From the NCBI RefSeq assembly GCF_000373645.1, contig NZ_KB892029.1, positions 1 to 42,524 of the forward strand: a DNA stretch of 42,524 nt, read 5' to 3'. A program made the translations under genes and the position numbers. The stretch comes from Streptomyces sp. ATexAB-D23 (GTDB lineage Bacteria > Actinomycetota > Actinomycetes > Streptomycetales > Streptomycetaceae). A model generated the notes under the pieces. That model was given only the letters and a program-made list of their open reading frames with translations. It ran no database searches and was not told where the DNA came from. This document shows, piece after piece, positions 8,988 to 17,800 of the stretch. The stretch's first letter is position 1. Each line of letters opens with the position of its first letter.

Positions 8988-11900
8988 CGGCGGCGGCCCT
9001 TCCGGGTTGCGCGGGTGTCCAGTTCTTCGAACGCGGGGGCGTCGCCGCCGCGGACCCGTGCCCAGGCGGCTGCGAACAGCTCGGGCACGGGGAGGTGAGG
9101 CAGGGTCCGGGTGTCCCCGGACACGGGGTACAGGCGTTCCTTCCAGGTCTCCAGCGGCAGTCCGGGGGCGCCGCGTTCGAGCCAGCCGCAGGGGAGGAAC
9201 AGGGTGCGGCCGGCGCGGGACCGCTTCGCTTCCAGGACGAGGTCCGTTGCGGCGAGTTCCGCCCGCGCCTTCTTGGTCCGGGCCGGCTTCCACTCGGTCC
9301 AGCGGGCGCAGTTGCGGTCCGTCGGGTCGGGCAGGGCGAGCAGCATCAGGTAGAGGGTGGCGGCGTCCGCGCTCAGGCCGAGGGTTTCGGCGGCCTCGGC
9401 CACCAGGTCCGGCACCGATCGCGCCGGGTCCTGGGCCGGGTGGCAGGGGGAGCCGTCGGGGACGCCCGACGAGGCCAGCGCTCCGGTCTCCTCGCTCAGC
9501 AGGGCGCGCAGGGCAAGAACATCGTCGACGCTGTGATGGCCGGCGCATCCCTCGATGAGGCCGAACGCCGGGTCGTGGGGCCCCGTCAGTGCGGCAGGGC
9601 GGATCAGTACCTTCTCGTTGCTGCCTCGGGGGGCAGCCAGGAGCAGCGCCTCACCGGCCCTGACCAGTCCGTCGGCTTCGCCGCCCCCTGCCTCGGGGAG
9701 CCCGTGCGCGGCCCGGATCGCGGGGCCGACCGGTCCGCCCGTGTCAGTCCAGAGCGAACCGAGGTCCAGGAGCAGGTCCGGGTCGGCGAGGCGGCCGCGC
9801 AGGGCCGCGAGCCCGACGGGCAGGTGTGCCCGCAGGGGGTGCCCGTACGGCAGCGTGTAGGCGAGGGTGCGCAGGGCGGTCAGGGCCGCGGAGACGATCC
9901 CGCGTGCGCCCACCTGGTACAGCCCCGGCCGTCCGGTGCCGTCCTGGAGACGGGTGCCGTGGGAGAGCCAGCCACGGGAGCCCGTGTTGAGGATGAGGTC
10001 GACGTCGCCGGCGTTGGTGCCCGAAAGGTCGAGGTCCAGCTCCTCGGGGACGCGGGCGAGGGAGCCCAGGCGCTCCTGCCAGACCCCTGCCGCGGACGCG
10101 ATGTCGGGGCCCGTGGACCACAGCTCGGCGGGGTCGGCGGGCAGCAGGGCGCGCACCAGGGCGTGCCGGTCCTCGCGGGGCAGGGCGTTCAGCCTGGCCT
10201 GAGCCGCGTCGAAGGCGCGTGTCTTCGCCCCGAGCAGCGCGAGCGCGTCGGCGCCCGGCTCCTCGACGGCCGCCGACAGCAGGGCGGCGGACTGGAGGGG
10301 GCCGATTCCGGTGGCCGTGTGGAACGCCTCGGCGGCCTCCGGGCGCCAGGGGGCCGGGCCCTGCTCCCGTACCAGGGCGGTGAGCCTGGTGAGCCGGTCG
10401 CGGTCGATGCCCTGCCGGTAGACGTACTCGTGGTCCAGGGTGAAGCCCGGGACGGGATCGAAGGCGCCGGTCGGGTCGTGGTCCAGGGCGAGCCAGCATG
10501 CCGCGTCGTCCCGGGTGTTGCGGCCGCGGTCGGCGATGACCACGACGGTGCGGGCGCCCCTGCGCAGCACCTGGCCGAGGCGGTGCACCGCCTCGGGGCG
10601 TCCCGGCCGGTGCGTCCCTCCGGGCAGCAGCGGCTCGATGAGCTCCACCTGCCGGACCGTCCCCGCCGGTTCGGCCAGCGGGCCGACGGCGAAGGCTTCC
10701 AGCAGCAGCAGGAGCCCGGCGCGGTGCTCGGGTGAGGTGGTCGCGGAGGCGGCCCGGTAGGCGAGTTGGGGCAGCTTGTCGAGCAGGGAGGTCCAGAGCG
10801 CGGAGGTGTCGGGCACGGTGTACTCGTCCCGCTGCCAGCCGTCCCCGGGGTTGAAGGGGACCTTGGACGGTACGGGCGGGCCGAACGCCGGCTCGCCGCC
10901 GAGGACGTGGTTGACGGCGAGGATCTGCCGGATCGCGGTCCACTGCCTCCCGGCCCCCCACCAGCCGCCGCGCATCCGCTCGAAGCTCCAGGCCGAGGCG
11001 TTCCGCAGGGTCGTGTCGTCCCCGTGCTCGGGCTCGTATTCGTGGAACATGCCCCGCGTGCGTGCGGTGTTCCGGGGGGTGGCCGGCTGTGCGGGCTCGG
11101 GCGGTTCCAGGTACCGGACGGTCGCGACGGCCCGGTCCACCGCGTTCCGGACGAGCCCGGTGACGCCCGCGAGGAGCCGTGCGTCGGTCACCTCGGGCAG
11201 CACCCGCGCGACGGCTTCCTGGCTCAGCTCCTGCGCCGAGGGCCCGGTGTACTCCTCGACCGCCCGGTACGCGTCCAGGTGCCGGGCGACGGCGTCGACG
11301 ACCTCGTTGAACAGTTCCTCGGCCCGGTCGTCCGTCAGGTTCCGCAGGGCCTCGGAGCCCCGCTCGTCCCTCGGGCGCAGGGCGTGCCAGTAGGCGAGGG
11401 GAGGTACGTAGCGGGTGCCCATCGCGTCCTCCCCGCCGGAGGTTCCCGGGTTGACGTCCCAGAGGCTGCCGCCGGTGCCGTCCGTGTCCGCCGGATACGC
11501 TTCGACGTACCGGTGGTTGAGGGCCATGACCGGCCGGGAACCGCCGGGCAGGGTGAGGGCGCCGAGCGGCACCTGGAATCCGCCGCCGGGCAGCGGGCAG
11601 GGCAGGGTGACCGTGTGGCCGTCGGGGGTACCGGCGGCGATCCGGTGCCCGTCGGCCGGGGCGGCCGTGCCGGGCTCGGTGACCGTCTGCCGGACCCAGC
11701 GGCCGAGGACCGTGCCGTCCGTGCCGAACGGGGTGTCCTCCAGACCGGGCTGGAGGGGCAGCACCTGGCAGTGCTCGGTGAGCAGCCGGGCGCCGTCCCG
11801 CACACCGGAGCGGAGGAACGCGGGGAGGGACGCGCGGCCGTGCGAGCCGCCGACGGGGTCGTACTCCAGCCACACCTGCCGGCTGCCCTGGTGTCCTTCC

Positions 11901-14146
11901 CGCCAGTGACCGGTGCCGTCGGAGATCACGGCGCGCTGCGGCGGGAGGGTGGTGTCGCCCGCGTGCAGGGCCTTGCCGCCCGTGGCGCGGCCGCCGCCGG
12001 GCAGCGGCAGGCAGACCTCGTCCGAGGAGCCGCCCCAGCGGGAGATCTGCTCGCCGCCGACGGTGAACACCTCGGCGGGACGGTGCGACCAGTAGCCGCG
12101 CTGTGTGCCGTCCTCCCACCAGATGACCAGCAACTCGCCGTCGACGTAACGGAAGGCGGTCGTCCGCCAGTGGTCGACGGTGGCGGGCAGCCGCAGTGTG
12201 TGGCGCAGCAGCACGCCTTCCGGGCCGACGACGACGGCCCGTTCGCGCGTGCTCAGGATCAGCGCGGGCCAGGCTCCGGTGACGCCGACGCCCTCCGACC
12301 GGGGGCGCGTCGCGGTCTCGGCGGCCAGTTCGGCGTACGTCTCGTCGAGCGCGGGCCAGCCCAGTTCGTCGAAGACGCCGGTGCGCAGGGTGGAGGCGAG
12401 CAGCGGCACGACCTCATGGTCTTCGAGGAGGCGCACGGCTTCCGGGGCGACGTCCGCGATCACGGTGCCGAACGCCGAGAGCTTGTGCAGGGCGGTGCGC
12501 AGCGCGGGGAGCCCGCGCGCCGCCACGTACTCCTGGGCGTGGGCGGTCAGCCATTCCCGCAGGAGTACGGAGAGCACCGGGTGCGCCGCCAGCGTCGCCA
12601 TGCCGGTGTCGCCCAGGCGCTGGCCGCGTCCGGTGCCGAGGTCGCCGATGTTCCGCCGCAGGAGGGCGCGGAGTACCGGCTGTGCGGCGAGCGCGGTGAG
12701 GTCCCGCGCGCCGGGCGCGGTGTCGGTGAGCCACGGGCCGACCGGGAGGCCGAAGGACCTGGAGGTGGCCGTGTCGTGGGCGTCCGGCACGGCGACGGGG
12801 ACGCCGGAGGCCAGGCAGAGGTCGATCAGGTCCAGGTCTCCGGTGCGCTGCCAGCGGCCCTGGAACAGCTCGACGGGGCGCCCGTCTGCGCGCAGCCGGT
12901 CCGCCATCCGGGCGGCCAGTTCGAGGGTCTGCGGGCTGCGGCCCGGGGTGGCCCGGTTGCGCCGGCGGTGTGCCTCCCAGCGGGCCAGCCAGTCCGCCGG
13001 GGAGACGGACAGGTCGGCCGGGGCGTTGCCGGAGGTGTCGGGGAGGGCGGTCAGCAGGTCCTCGGCGCCGGACTCCGCCAGCAGCGCGAGCCAGCCGAGT
13101 TCGCCGTCCGTGTCCCGGCCGCTCTCGCCGAAGGTGTCCGGGAAGAAGCCGAGGAGCCGGGCGCGCACGGCCTCGTCCCTCCGGGCGAGGGCGATGAGCG
13201 CGGGGCGGTAGGCGGTCCAGAAGGAGGCGGGGGCGCGGACGACGCCCGGGGAGCCGATCAGGTCGGCCACCAGCTCGCTCTCGGCGGCCTCGCGGTCCAG
13301 CCCGGCGCCCTTGATCAGTGCGCGCACGTCCTGCGGCAGCGCCGCGTACGGCGGCATGCCGGCCGCGCAGCGCTCGACGAGCAGTCGGCGGAACTGCGCC
13401 CAGGCGTCGGCCGGTTCGAGCCGGGCCACCAGGTCCCGCACGTACTGCCGGAGCGCCTTGACGGTCAGGGCGCCGGCGAAGGCGAACTCCAGGAAGACCG
13501 CGCGCTGCCGGTCCTCGTCCACGACCAGGCCGTGCACCCGCTCGGCCTCGCGGGCCTTGCCGAAGAACGAAGCCGCGTAGGTGGTGTTCTCGGCCTGGAG
13601 GAAGAGGCGTGCCACCTGCTCGTAGTAGGTGGGGAGGAAGTGGGGAACGGCCCGCCCGAGCGTGGTGCCGAGTGCGTCGAAGCCCTCCTTGGCCGCTCCC
13701 GCGCGGGTCCTGGCCTGCCGGCCCAGCCGCTCGATGTCCTTGACCAGGGCCAGGGCGTGGTGCCCGTTGGCCGGGTCGTTGACCAGTGCCCAGGCCGGGA
13801 AGCCCAGCGTCTCGCGGCGCACCTGGCCCACGACGGGGGCCTCGGCGCTGCGGGTCAGCCCGAGGAACTCCAGGGCCAGGTCCTCGGCCTCGCCGAGCGT
13901 GCCGGGCACGAGCCGGACCAGCGGGCGGTCGCCCAGGGCGGTGTGGGTGTAGGTACGGGCGGTCAGCGCGTCGGCGTCGTCCCGGTCGGTGGTGCCGGCG
14001 GGGAGGATCGCGCCGGCGTCCAGCAGGGCCGCCGCGCGGGCCTCCGAGATCCGGTTACGGCCGCCTTCGCCCCCGGCCTGGGCGGGGAGGGATGCCGCGC
14101 CCGCCGCCGTCGTGTTCGCTTCGGTGTTCGTCGTCGTGATGCTCAT
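8984..14146 (-). CDS. Very large (1720-residue) protein of unknown function in a MoxR/VWA operon
   Basis: The ATG at 14146 overlaps the upstream DUF4132 stop as ATGA, and the stop overlaps the ATPase start as ATGA, so the protein is embedded in a coupled operon. The sequence is soluble, Leu/Ala/Arg-rich, without a signal peptide or membrane segments. Residues 1-40 are a Thr/Ala-rich tail. A helical, repeat-like region follows (about 60-400, for example QVARLFLQAENTTYAASFFG). A beta-rich middle, at about 650-930, contains recurring Trp/Gly segments such as RGYWSHRPAEVF. A mixed C-terminal half has two Trp-rich segments. I recognise no catalytic motif. A scaffold or substrate-recognition subunit for the ATPase complex would fit its size and position, but this is inference. 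Confidence 0.72.
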   Translation of the reverse strand: MSITTTNTEANTTAAGAASLPAQAGGEGGRNRISEARAAALLDAGAILPAGTTDRDDADALTARTYTHTALGDRPLVRLVPGTLGEAEDLALEFLGLTRSAEAPVVGQVRRETLGFPAWALVNDPANGHHALALVKDIERLGRQARTRAGAAKEGFDALGTTLGRAVPHFLPTYYEQVARLFLQAENTTYAASFFGKAREAERVHGLVVDEDRQRAVFLEFAFAGALTVKALRQYVRDLVARLEPADAWAQFRRLLVERCAAGMPPYAALPQDVRALIKGAGLDREAAESELVADLIGSPGVVRAPASFWTAYRPALIALARRDEAVRARLLGFFPDTFGESGRDTDGELGWLALLAESGAEDLLTALPDTSGNAPADLSVSPADWLARWEAHRRRNRATPGRSPQTLELAARMADRLRADGRPVELFQGRWQRTGDLDLIDLCLASGVPVAVPDAHDTATSRSFGLPVGPWLTDTAPGARDLTALAAQPVLRALLRRNIGDLGTGRGQRLGDTGMATLAAHPVLSVLLREWLTAHAQEYVAARGLPALRTALHKLSAFGTVIADVAPEAVRLLEDHEVVPLLASTLRTGVFDELGWPALDETYAELAAETATRPRSEGVGVTGAWPALILSTRERAVVVGPEGVLLRHTLRLPATVDHWRTTAFRYVDGELLVIWWEDGTQRGYWSHRPAEVFTVGGEQISRWGGSSDEVCLPLPGGGRATGGKALHAGDTTLPPQRAVISDGTGHWREGHQGSRQVWLEYDPVGGSHGRASLPAFLRSGVRDGARLLTEHCQVLPLQPGLEDTPFGTDGTVLGRWVRQTVTEPGTAAPADGHRIAAGTPDGHTVTLPCPLPGGGFQVPLGALTLPGGSRPVMALNHRYVEAYPADTDGTGGSLWDVNPGTSGGEDAMGTRYVPPLAYWHALRPRDERGSEALRNLTDDRAEELFNEVVDAVARHLDAYRAVEEYTGPSAQELSQEAVARVLPEVTDARLLAGVTGLVRNAVDRAVATVRYLEPPEPAQPATPRNTARTRGMFHEYEPEHGDDTTLRNASAWSFERMRGGWWGAGRQWTAIRQILAVNHVLGGEPAFGPPVPSKVPFNPGDGWQRDEYTVPDTSALWTSLLDKLPQLAYRAASATTSPEHRAGLLLLLEAFAVGPLAEPAGTVRQVELIEPLLPGGTHRPGRPEAVHRLGQVLRRGARTVVVIADRGRNTRDDAACWLALDHDPTGAFDPVPGFTLDHEYVYRQGIDRDRLTRLTALVREQGPAPWRPEAAEAFHTATGIGPLQSAALLSAAVEEPGADALALLGAKTRAFDAAQARLNALPREDRHALVRALLPADPAELWSTGPDIASAAGVWQERLGSLARVPEELDLDLSGTNAGDVDLILNTGSRGWLSHGTRLQDGTGRPGLYQVGARGIVSAALTALRTLAYTLPYGHPLRAHLPVGLAALRGRLADPDLLLDLGSLWTDTGGPVGPAIRAAHGLPEAGGGEADGLVRAGEALLLAAPRGSNEKVLIRPAALTGPHDPAFGLIEGCAGHHSVDDVLALRALLSEETGALASSGVPDGSPCHPAQDPARSVPDLVAEAAETLGLSADAATLYLMLLALPDPTDRNCARWTEWKPARTKKARAELAATDLVLEAKRSRAGRTLFLPCGWLERGAPGLPLETWKERLYPVSGDTRTLPHLPVPELFAAAWARVRGGDAPAFEELDTRATRKGRRR

Positions 14147-15003
14147 GCCGCCCGCTCCTCGTCCTCCACGTCGCGGCCGGCGTAGAGCGCCGCCGCCATG
14201 CGCATGCCCTCGGACCACGCGACGGGGCCGAGTTCGGCCGCCGTCAGCGCGCGCCCCGTGGGGTCGGTCCAGCCCAGCGAGCCCGTCTCGGTGTCGTACC
14301 CGCCGTATCCGTCGTGCTCGCCGATCCAGATGCGCGCCTCGACGGTGGCGCCGTCCTCCACTACGGGGCAGACCGCGTAACCGCCGCGCGAGCGGTATCC
14401 GAGCTGGGTGACGCGGCCGTGCAGGAAGCGCATCTCCTTGAACGTGCCGCCGGCGTAGGTGTCCACCGAGCTGGTGTCGGGGGCGAGGCCCGCCGGGCGG
14501 CGCCACACCTCGCGGAACAGCTGCTCCACCTTCTGGCTCACCCCGAGTTCGACCGCGAACTCGCGCAGGTCGTCCAGGTCGTCGAGGAGGACGGGGTGGG
14601 GCACGCTGACGACGTCCGGGGTGATGCGGACCGTGTCGCCGTCCAGGTCGACGAGGCCGAGACCGCGGTCGGGGTCGACGTCGCGCAGGAATCCGGCGAC
14701 GCCGCCGCCCGCGCCGGTGACCACGACGTCCCGCAGGGCCGCCTGCCACGCCGGGTCGGGCCAGACCCGGGCGAGCACGGCGGTGGGGACGGGCAGCGAA
14801 CGCACCATCCACTGCTCGACGTCGGTCAGGCACCGGCTCTCGTGCCGGTCGAGCCACTCGGTCAGCTGCCTGAGCCCGACGACCGCCGGGTCGTCCTTCA
14901 ACTTGGCCGGGACGGACTTCAGCCGCCGGCCCTTCCCGTTGCGGCAGACCACTTTGCCCGCATCGAGGGCGACCTCGTAGTCGCCCGCAGGAACCCACCC
15001 CAT
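14143..15003 (-). CDS. DUF4132 (MolR/YehI C-terminal-like) protein
   Basis: This 286-residue protein matches the C-terminal DUF4132 domain seen at the end of E. coli YehI/MolR. Shared features are the HPVLLDDLDDLREF segment, the motif VEQLFREVWRRP, and the GGTFKEMRFLHGRV block followed by an aromatic, Gly-rich beta region. E. coli YehI is about 1200 residues, so this is a stand-alone version; the long partner may be the 1720-residue protein downstream. The ATG at 15003 has GGGGAGAA 7 bases upstream. It is the first gene of the operon and ends in an ATGA overlap with the next. MolR was once linked to molybdate regulation, but no defined activity is established. Confidence 0.72.
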   Translation of the reverse strand: MGWVPAGDYEVALDAGKVVCRNGKGRRLKSVPAKLKDDPAVVGLRQLTEWLDRHESRCLTDVEQWMVRSLPVPTAVLARVWPDPAWQAALRDVVVTGAGGGVAGFLRDVDPDRGLGLVDLDGDTVRITPDVVSVPHPVLLDDLDDLREFAVELGVSQKVEQLFREVWRRPAGLAPDTSSVDTYAGGTFKEMRFLHGRVTQLGYRSRGGYAVCPVVEDGATVEARIWIGEHDGYGGYDTETGSLGWTDPTGRALTAAELGPVAWSEGMRMAAALYAGRDVEDEERAA

Positions 15004-15172
15004 GCGCTGTTCTCCCCGTTGTCCAGGACGTCCGCCGATACGGCGGCACGCTGATGAAACCCGTCGACGGCGACGCACCGTGACGAGTGGGAGAGACTCT
15101 AAGCGCCCCCAGTGACAACGAGGCCGGCCGCCTCCGCTTCCCCGGGCCCGCCCGCGCCCCCGGACACCGGCA

Positions 15173-15204
15173 AGGGCGGGGACGGGATGCCCCGTCCCCG
15201 CCCT
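15173..15204. terminator. Strong hairpin terminator
   Basis: A perfect 14-bp inverted repeat (AGGGCGGGGACGGG, loop ATGC, CCCGTCCCCGCCCT) lies 13 bases after the stop of the zinc alcohol dehydrogenase gene (minus strand). There is no T tract, which is common for actinobacterial terminators. It separates the biosynthetic operon ending at 15217 from the MoxR/VWA operon promoter region to its left. Confidence 0.85.
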
Positions 15205-15216
15205 GGTGAGCGGTGG

Positions 15217-16275
15217 TCACGCGCCGGAGCACACCACGATCTTGCCCGCGGCCTCCTGGGCGGCCAGGCGCTGGAAGCCCGCCGGCACGATGTCCTCCAG
15301 TCCGATGACCGCGTCCACGGCCTCGTGCGCGATGGCCGGGTGTTCCCCGAGCAGCGCGAGTGCGTCGGGGAGGTCCTGGTCGCAGATGTGGACCTTGGAC
15401 GTGGAGATCCGGATCTCGTCGAGCACCAGGCGGGTCAGGTCCAGCGGCGAGGGGTCGCGGTGCAGGCCGACCAGCCGGATGTGCCCGCCGCGGCTCACCG
15501 CCCGCATGGCGGCTTCGAGCCCCTGCGGCGTGCCCGACGTCTCGACCACGACGTCGGCGCCCCGGCCCTCCGTCGCGCGGCGGATCGCGGCGGCGGCGTC
15601 CTCGTCGGACGCGTCGATCAGGTGTGAGGCCCCCAGGCGCCCGGCGACCTCCAGCCGGCCGGCCGAGACGTCGACCCCGATGGTGTCCACACCCCGTGCG
15701 GTGCAGGCGGCGACGACCAGCGAGCCGATCCCGCCGAGGCCGATGACCGCCAGGCTCGTACCGGGTTCGGCCCCGGTCCCCCGGGCCGCGTGCAGGGCGA
15801 CCGCCAGCGGCTGCGCCATGATGGCGACGTCCGCCGGGCAGTCACCGACGGACCGGCTGATCCGGGCCGGGACGTTCACGCGCTCGGCGAGGCCGCCGTC
15901 CACGTGCAGCCCCACGGTGTAGTAGCCGTCGCAGAGGTTGGTCCGGCCGGCGAGGCACAGCCGGCAGTTCCCGCAGGAGACCCCGGAGCCCGGCACCACG
16001 AGGTCCCCGGTCCGGAAGCCGGAGACCTCGGCCCCCACCGCCGCCACCCGCCCGACCATCTCGTGCCCGAGGGCCAGCGGGCCGATGTGGCCACTGGCCG
16101 GGTGGGGCGCCTTCATGGGGACGAGGTGGGGGCCCGATACGTACTCGTCCACGTCCGTGCCGCAGATGCTGGCCCGTACGATCTCCAGCTGGATCTCGTG
16201 AGCTTCCGGGGGCGCCGGGTCACGCCACTGCTGGACCCGGATGTCTTTTTGCCCGTGGTAAACGGCAGCGAGCAT
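15217..16275 (-). CDS. Zinc-dependent medium-chain alcohol dehydrogenase (butanediol/threonine dehydrogenase-like)
   Basis: This 352-residue MDR-family oxidoreductase has the catalytic zinc ligands in ICGTD (Cys38) and GHE, the four-cysteine structural zinc loop in CGNCRLCLAGRTNLC, and a Rossmann nucleotide site GLGGIGS. Length and layout are normal for the family. It probably oxidises or reduces a secondary or primary alcohol with NAD(P). It is the last gene of the minus-strand operon DAHP synthase, EhpF-like, isochorismate synthase, dehydrogenase, 30 bases after the isochorismate synthase stop. AGGAGAAG precedes the ATG at 16275. In this context it probably acts on a ring hydroxyl or the aldehyde/alcohol of the shikimate-derived intermediate; the substrate is not evident from sequence. 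Confidence 0.85.
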   Translation of the reverse strand: MLAAVYHGQKDIRVQQWRDPAPPEAHEIQLEIVRASICGTDVDEYVSGPHLVPMKAPHPASGHIGPLALGHEMVGRVAAVGAEVSGFRTGDLVVPGSGVSCGNCRLCLAGRTNLCDGYYTVGLHVDGGLAERVNVPARISRSVGDCPADVAIMAQPLAVALHAARGTGAEPGTSLAVIGLGGIGSLVVAACTARGVDTIGVDVSAGRLEVAGRLGASHLIDASDEDAAAAIRRATEGRGADVVVETSGTPQGLEAAMRAVSRGGHIRLVGLHRDPSPLDLTRLVLDEIRISTSKVHICDQDLPDALALLGEHPAIAHEAVDAVIGLEDIVPAGFQRLAAQEAAGKIVVCSGA

Positions 16276-16305
16276 GGGCAGCCTTCTCCTGGTTTCGTGG
16301 TGGTG

Positions 16306-17799
16306 TCACGCGAGGCCGAGTGCGTGGAGCATCGGCCGGAGCTTCGCGCAGGTCTCCAGGTACTCCTCCTCAGGGTCCGAGTCGGCGACGATGCCGCAAC
16401 CCGCGTACAGCGAGGCGACGTTGCCGTGGACCAGTGCCGAGCGGATGGCCACGGCGAATTCGCCCTGGCCCGAGGTGTCGCTCCAGCCGACGCCGCCCGC
16501 GTACCAGCCGCGGTCCAGTCCCTCGTTCTTCGCGAGCCAGTCGAGGGAGGCGGCCCGCGGGTGTCCGCCGAGCGCGGGTGTGGGGTGCAGCCGCTCGGCG
16601 AACTCCAGGATCCCGGGGGCGTCCTCGGCCAGCTTGCCCTGGACCGGGGTCGACAGGTGCTGGACGTTGGCCAGCTTGAGGACCGTGGGTGACGGCGCCA
16701 CCGTGAGGTCCGCGCAGTCCGTCGTCAGCGCCTCGCGGAGCATCCGCACCACGACGTCGTGCTCGTGCAGGATCTTCGCGCTGCCGGTGAGGTCCCTCTC
16801 GTACGCGGCGTCCTCCTCCGGCGTGGCACCGCGCGGTGTGGTCCCGGCCAGGCCGAGTGTGTGGACGGTGCCGCCGGTCAGGCGTACCAGGTACTCGGGG
16901 GTGGCCCCGACGAACTCGAAGCCGCTGTCGCGCACGGCGAACAGGGTGGCCTCCGGGTAGGCCCGGCCGAGCCGGTCCACCGCCGCGGGCACGTCGAAGC
17001 TCCGGTCGGCGACGTACCGCACCTCGCGGGCGAGCACCACCTTCTCGAAGGCGCCTTCGCGCATCCGGCGCACCGCCCGGCCCACCAGGCTCTTCCAGTC
17101 GTCGGCGGGCGGCAGTTCGGCCGACTCGCGCAGGAGGGGCGGGGTCACGGGCCCGTCCGGTGCGGCCGGCATCGGCGACAGGCACCGCTCGGCCAGGTCC
17201 AGCAGGTCCCGCGAGACCCGCACCGGGTCGCTGTCGCGGTCCACGACGGCGTTGAGCCGCAGTTCTCCCAGGGGCGCGCCCCGGCCGGTGGTGGCGGCGG
17301 TGCCGCGTATCTGGACGGACGGAACCCACATCAGGGCGTCGGGGAACGGGGGCCGCGAGGCGCCGGCCGCCGGGGCGAAGGCCACTCCGCCGACCAGCAA
17401 CGGACCTTGTCCGGTGGGGAGTGCGGCGGTGGGCCCGCCGCCCGTCACCGCGCCGTCGGCCAGCTCGGCCCAGGCGGCGCGTACGGCCCCGATGCGGTCC
17501 TCACCGTCCGCGGAGAGGTCGTGGGCGGTGCCCGCGGCGACGAGGAAGGTGCTGTCCCAGGCCGACCGCCAGAGCATCGCGCGGTCCGCCACGCGCCGGG
17601 AGCGGCGCCACACGTCGAGCGCGTCGGTGTACGGGACCGGCATCGCCCAGCTGGTCAGCACGGGACGCCCGCGCAGCCGGGCGGCGTCTACGGCCCGCCG
17701 GCAGACGCCCAGCAGGTCCTGGCTGGAGGCGAGGTCGAGGGCGGATCTGTCCGCTTCGGGAAGGGCGGCGAGATACAGCAGGGAGGCGTCGGTCGCCAT
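16306..17799 (-). CDS. Isochorismate synthase (MenF/EntC/DhbC family)
   Basis: This 497-residue chorismate-utilising enzyme converts chorismate to isochorismate. Its catalytic domain shows the base lysine in FEKVVLAREV (Lys253), the block LGLAGTTPRG (residues 315-324) and the isochorismate-synthase-type signature LHPTPALGGHP followed by DRGWYAGGVGW. Anthranilate and aminodeoxychorismate synthases normally differ at these blocks. The N-terminal 200 residues are a long, divergent lead domain. The ATG at 17799 lies 1 base after the EhpF-like stop, so the two are coupled. A salicylate synthase cannot be excluded from sequence alone. No isochorismatase or DHB dehydrogenase of the siderophore type is in the window, so the isochorismate may be used differently, or those genes lie outside. 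Confidence 0.86.
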   Translation of the reverse strand: MATDASLLYLAALPEADRSALDLASSQDLLGVCRRAVDAARLRGRPVLTSWAMPVPYTDALDVWRRSRRVADRAMLWRSAWDSTFLVAAGTAHDLSADGEDRIGAVRAAWAELADGAVTGGGPTAALPTGQGPLLVGGVAFAPAAGASRPPFPDALMWVPSVQIRGTAATTGRGAPLGELRLNAVVDRDSDPVRVSRDLLDLAERCLSPMPAAPDGPVTPPLLRESAELPPADDWKSLVGRAVRRMREGAFEKVVLAREVRYVADRSFDVPAAVDRLGRAYPEATLFAVRDSGFEFVGATPEYLVRLTGGTVHTLGLAGTTPRGATPEEDAAYERDLTGSAKILHEHDVVVRMLREALTTDCADLTVAPSPTVLKLANVQHLSTPVQGKLAEDAPGILEFAERLHPTPALGGHPRAASLDWLAKNEGLDRGWYAGGVGWSDTSGQGEFAVAIRSALVHGNVASLYAGCGIVADSDPEEEYLETCAKLRPMLHALGLA

Positions 17800-17800
17800 C

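Noticed and set aside
15060..15125. Possible promoter (TTGTCA, TAGAGT) for the MoxR/VWA operon
   Set aside because: The hexamers are only 12 bases apart, too short for a sigma-70 promoter, and I could not place another pair.
16306..17799. Isochorismate synthase read as anthranilate or ADIC synthase
   Set aside because: LHPTPALGGHP and DRGWYAGGVGW are isochorismate/salicylate-type and no glutaminase domain or partner is present.
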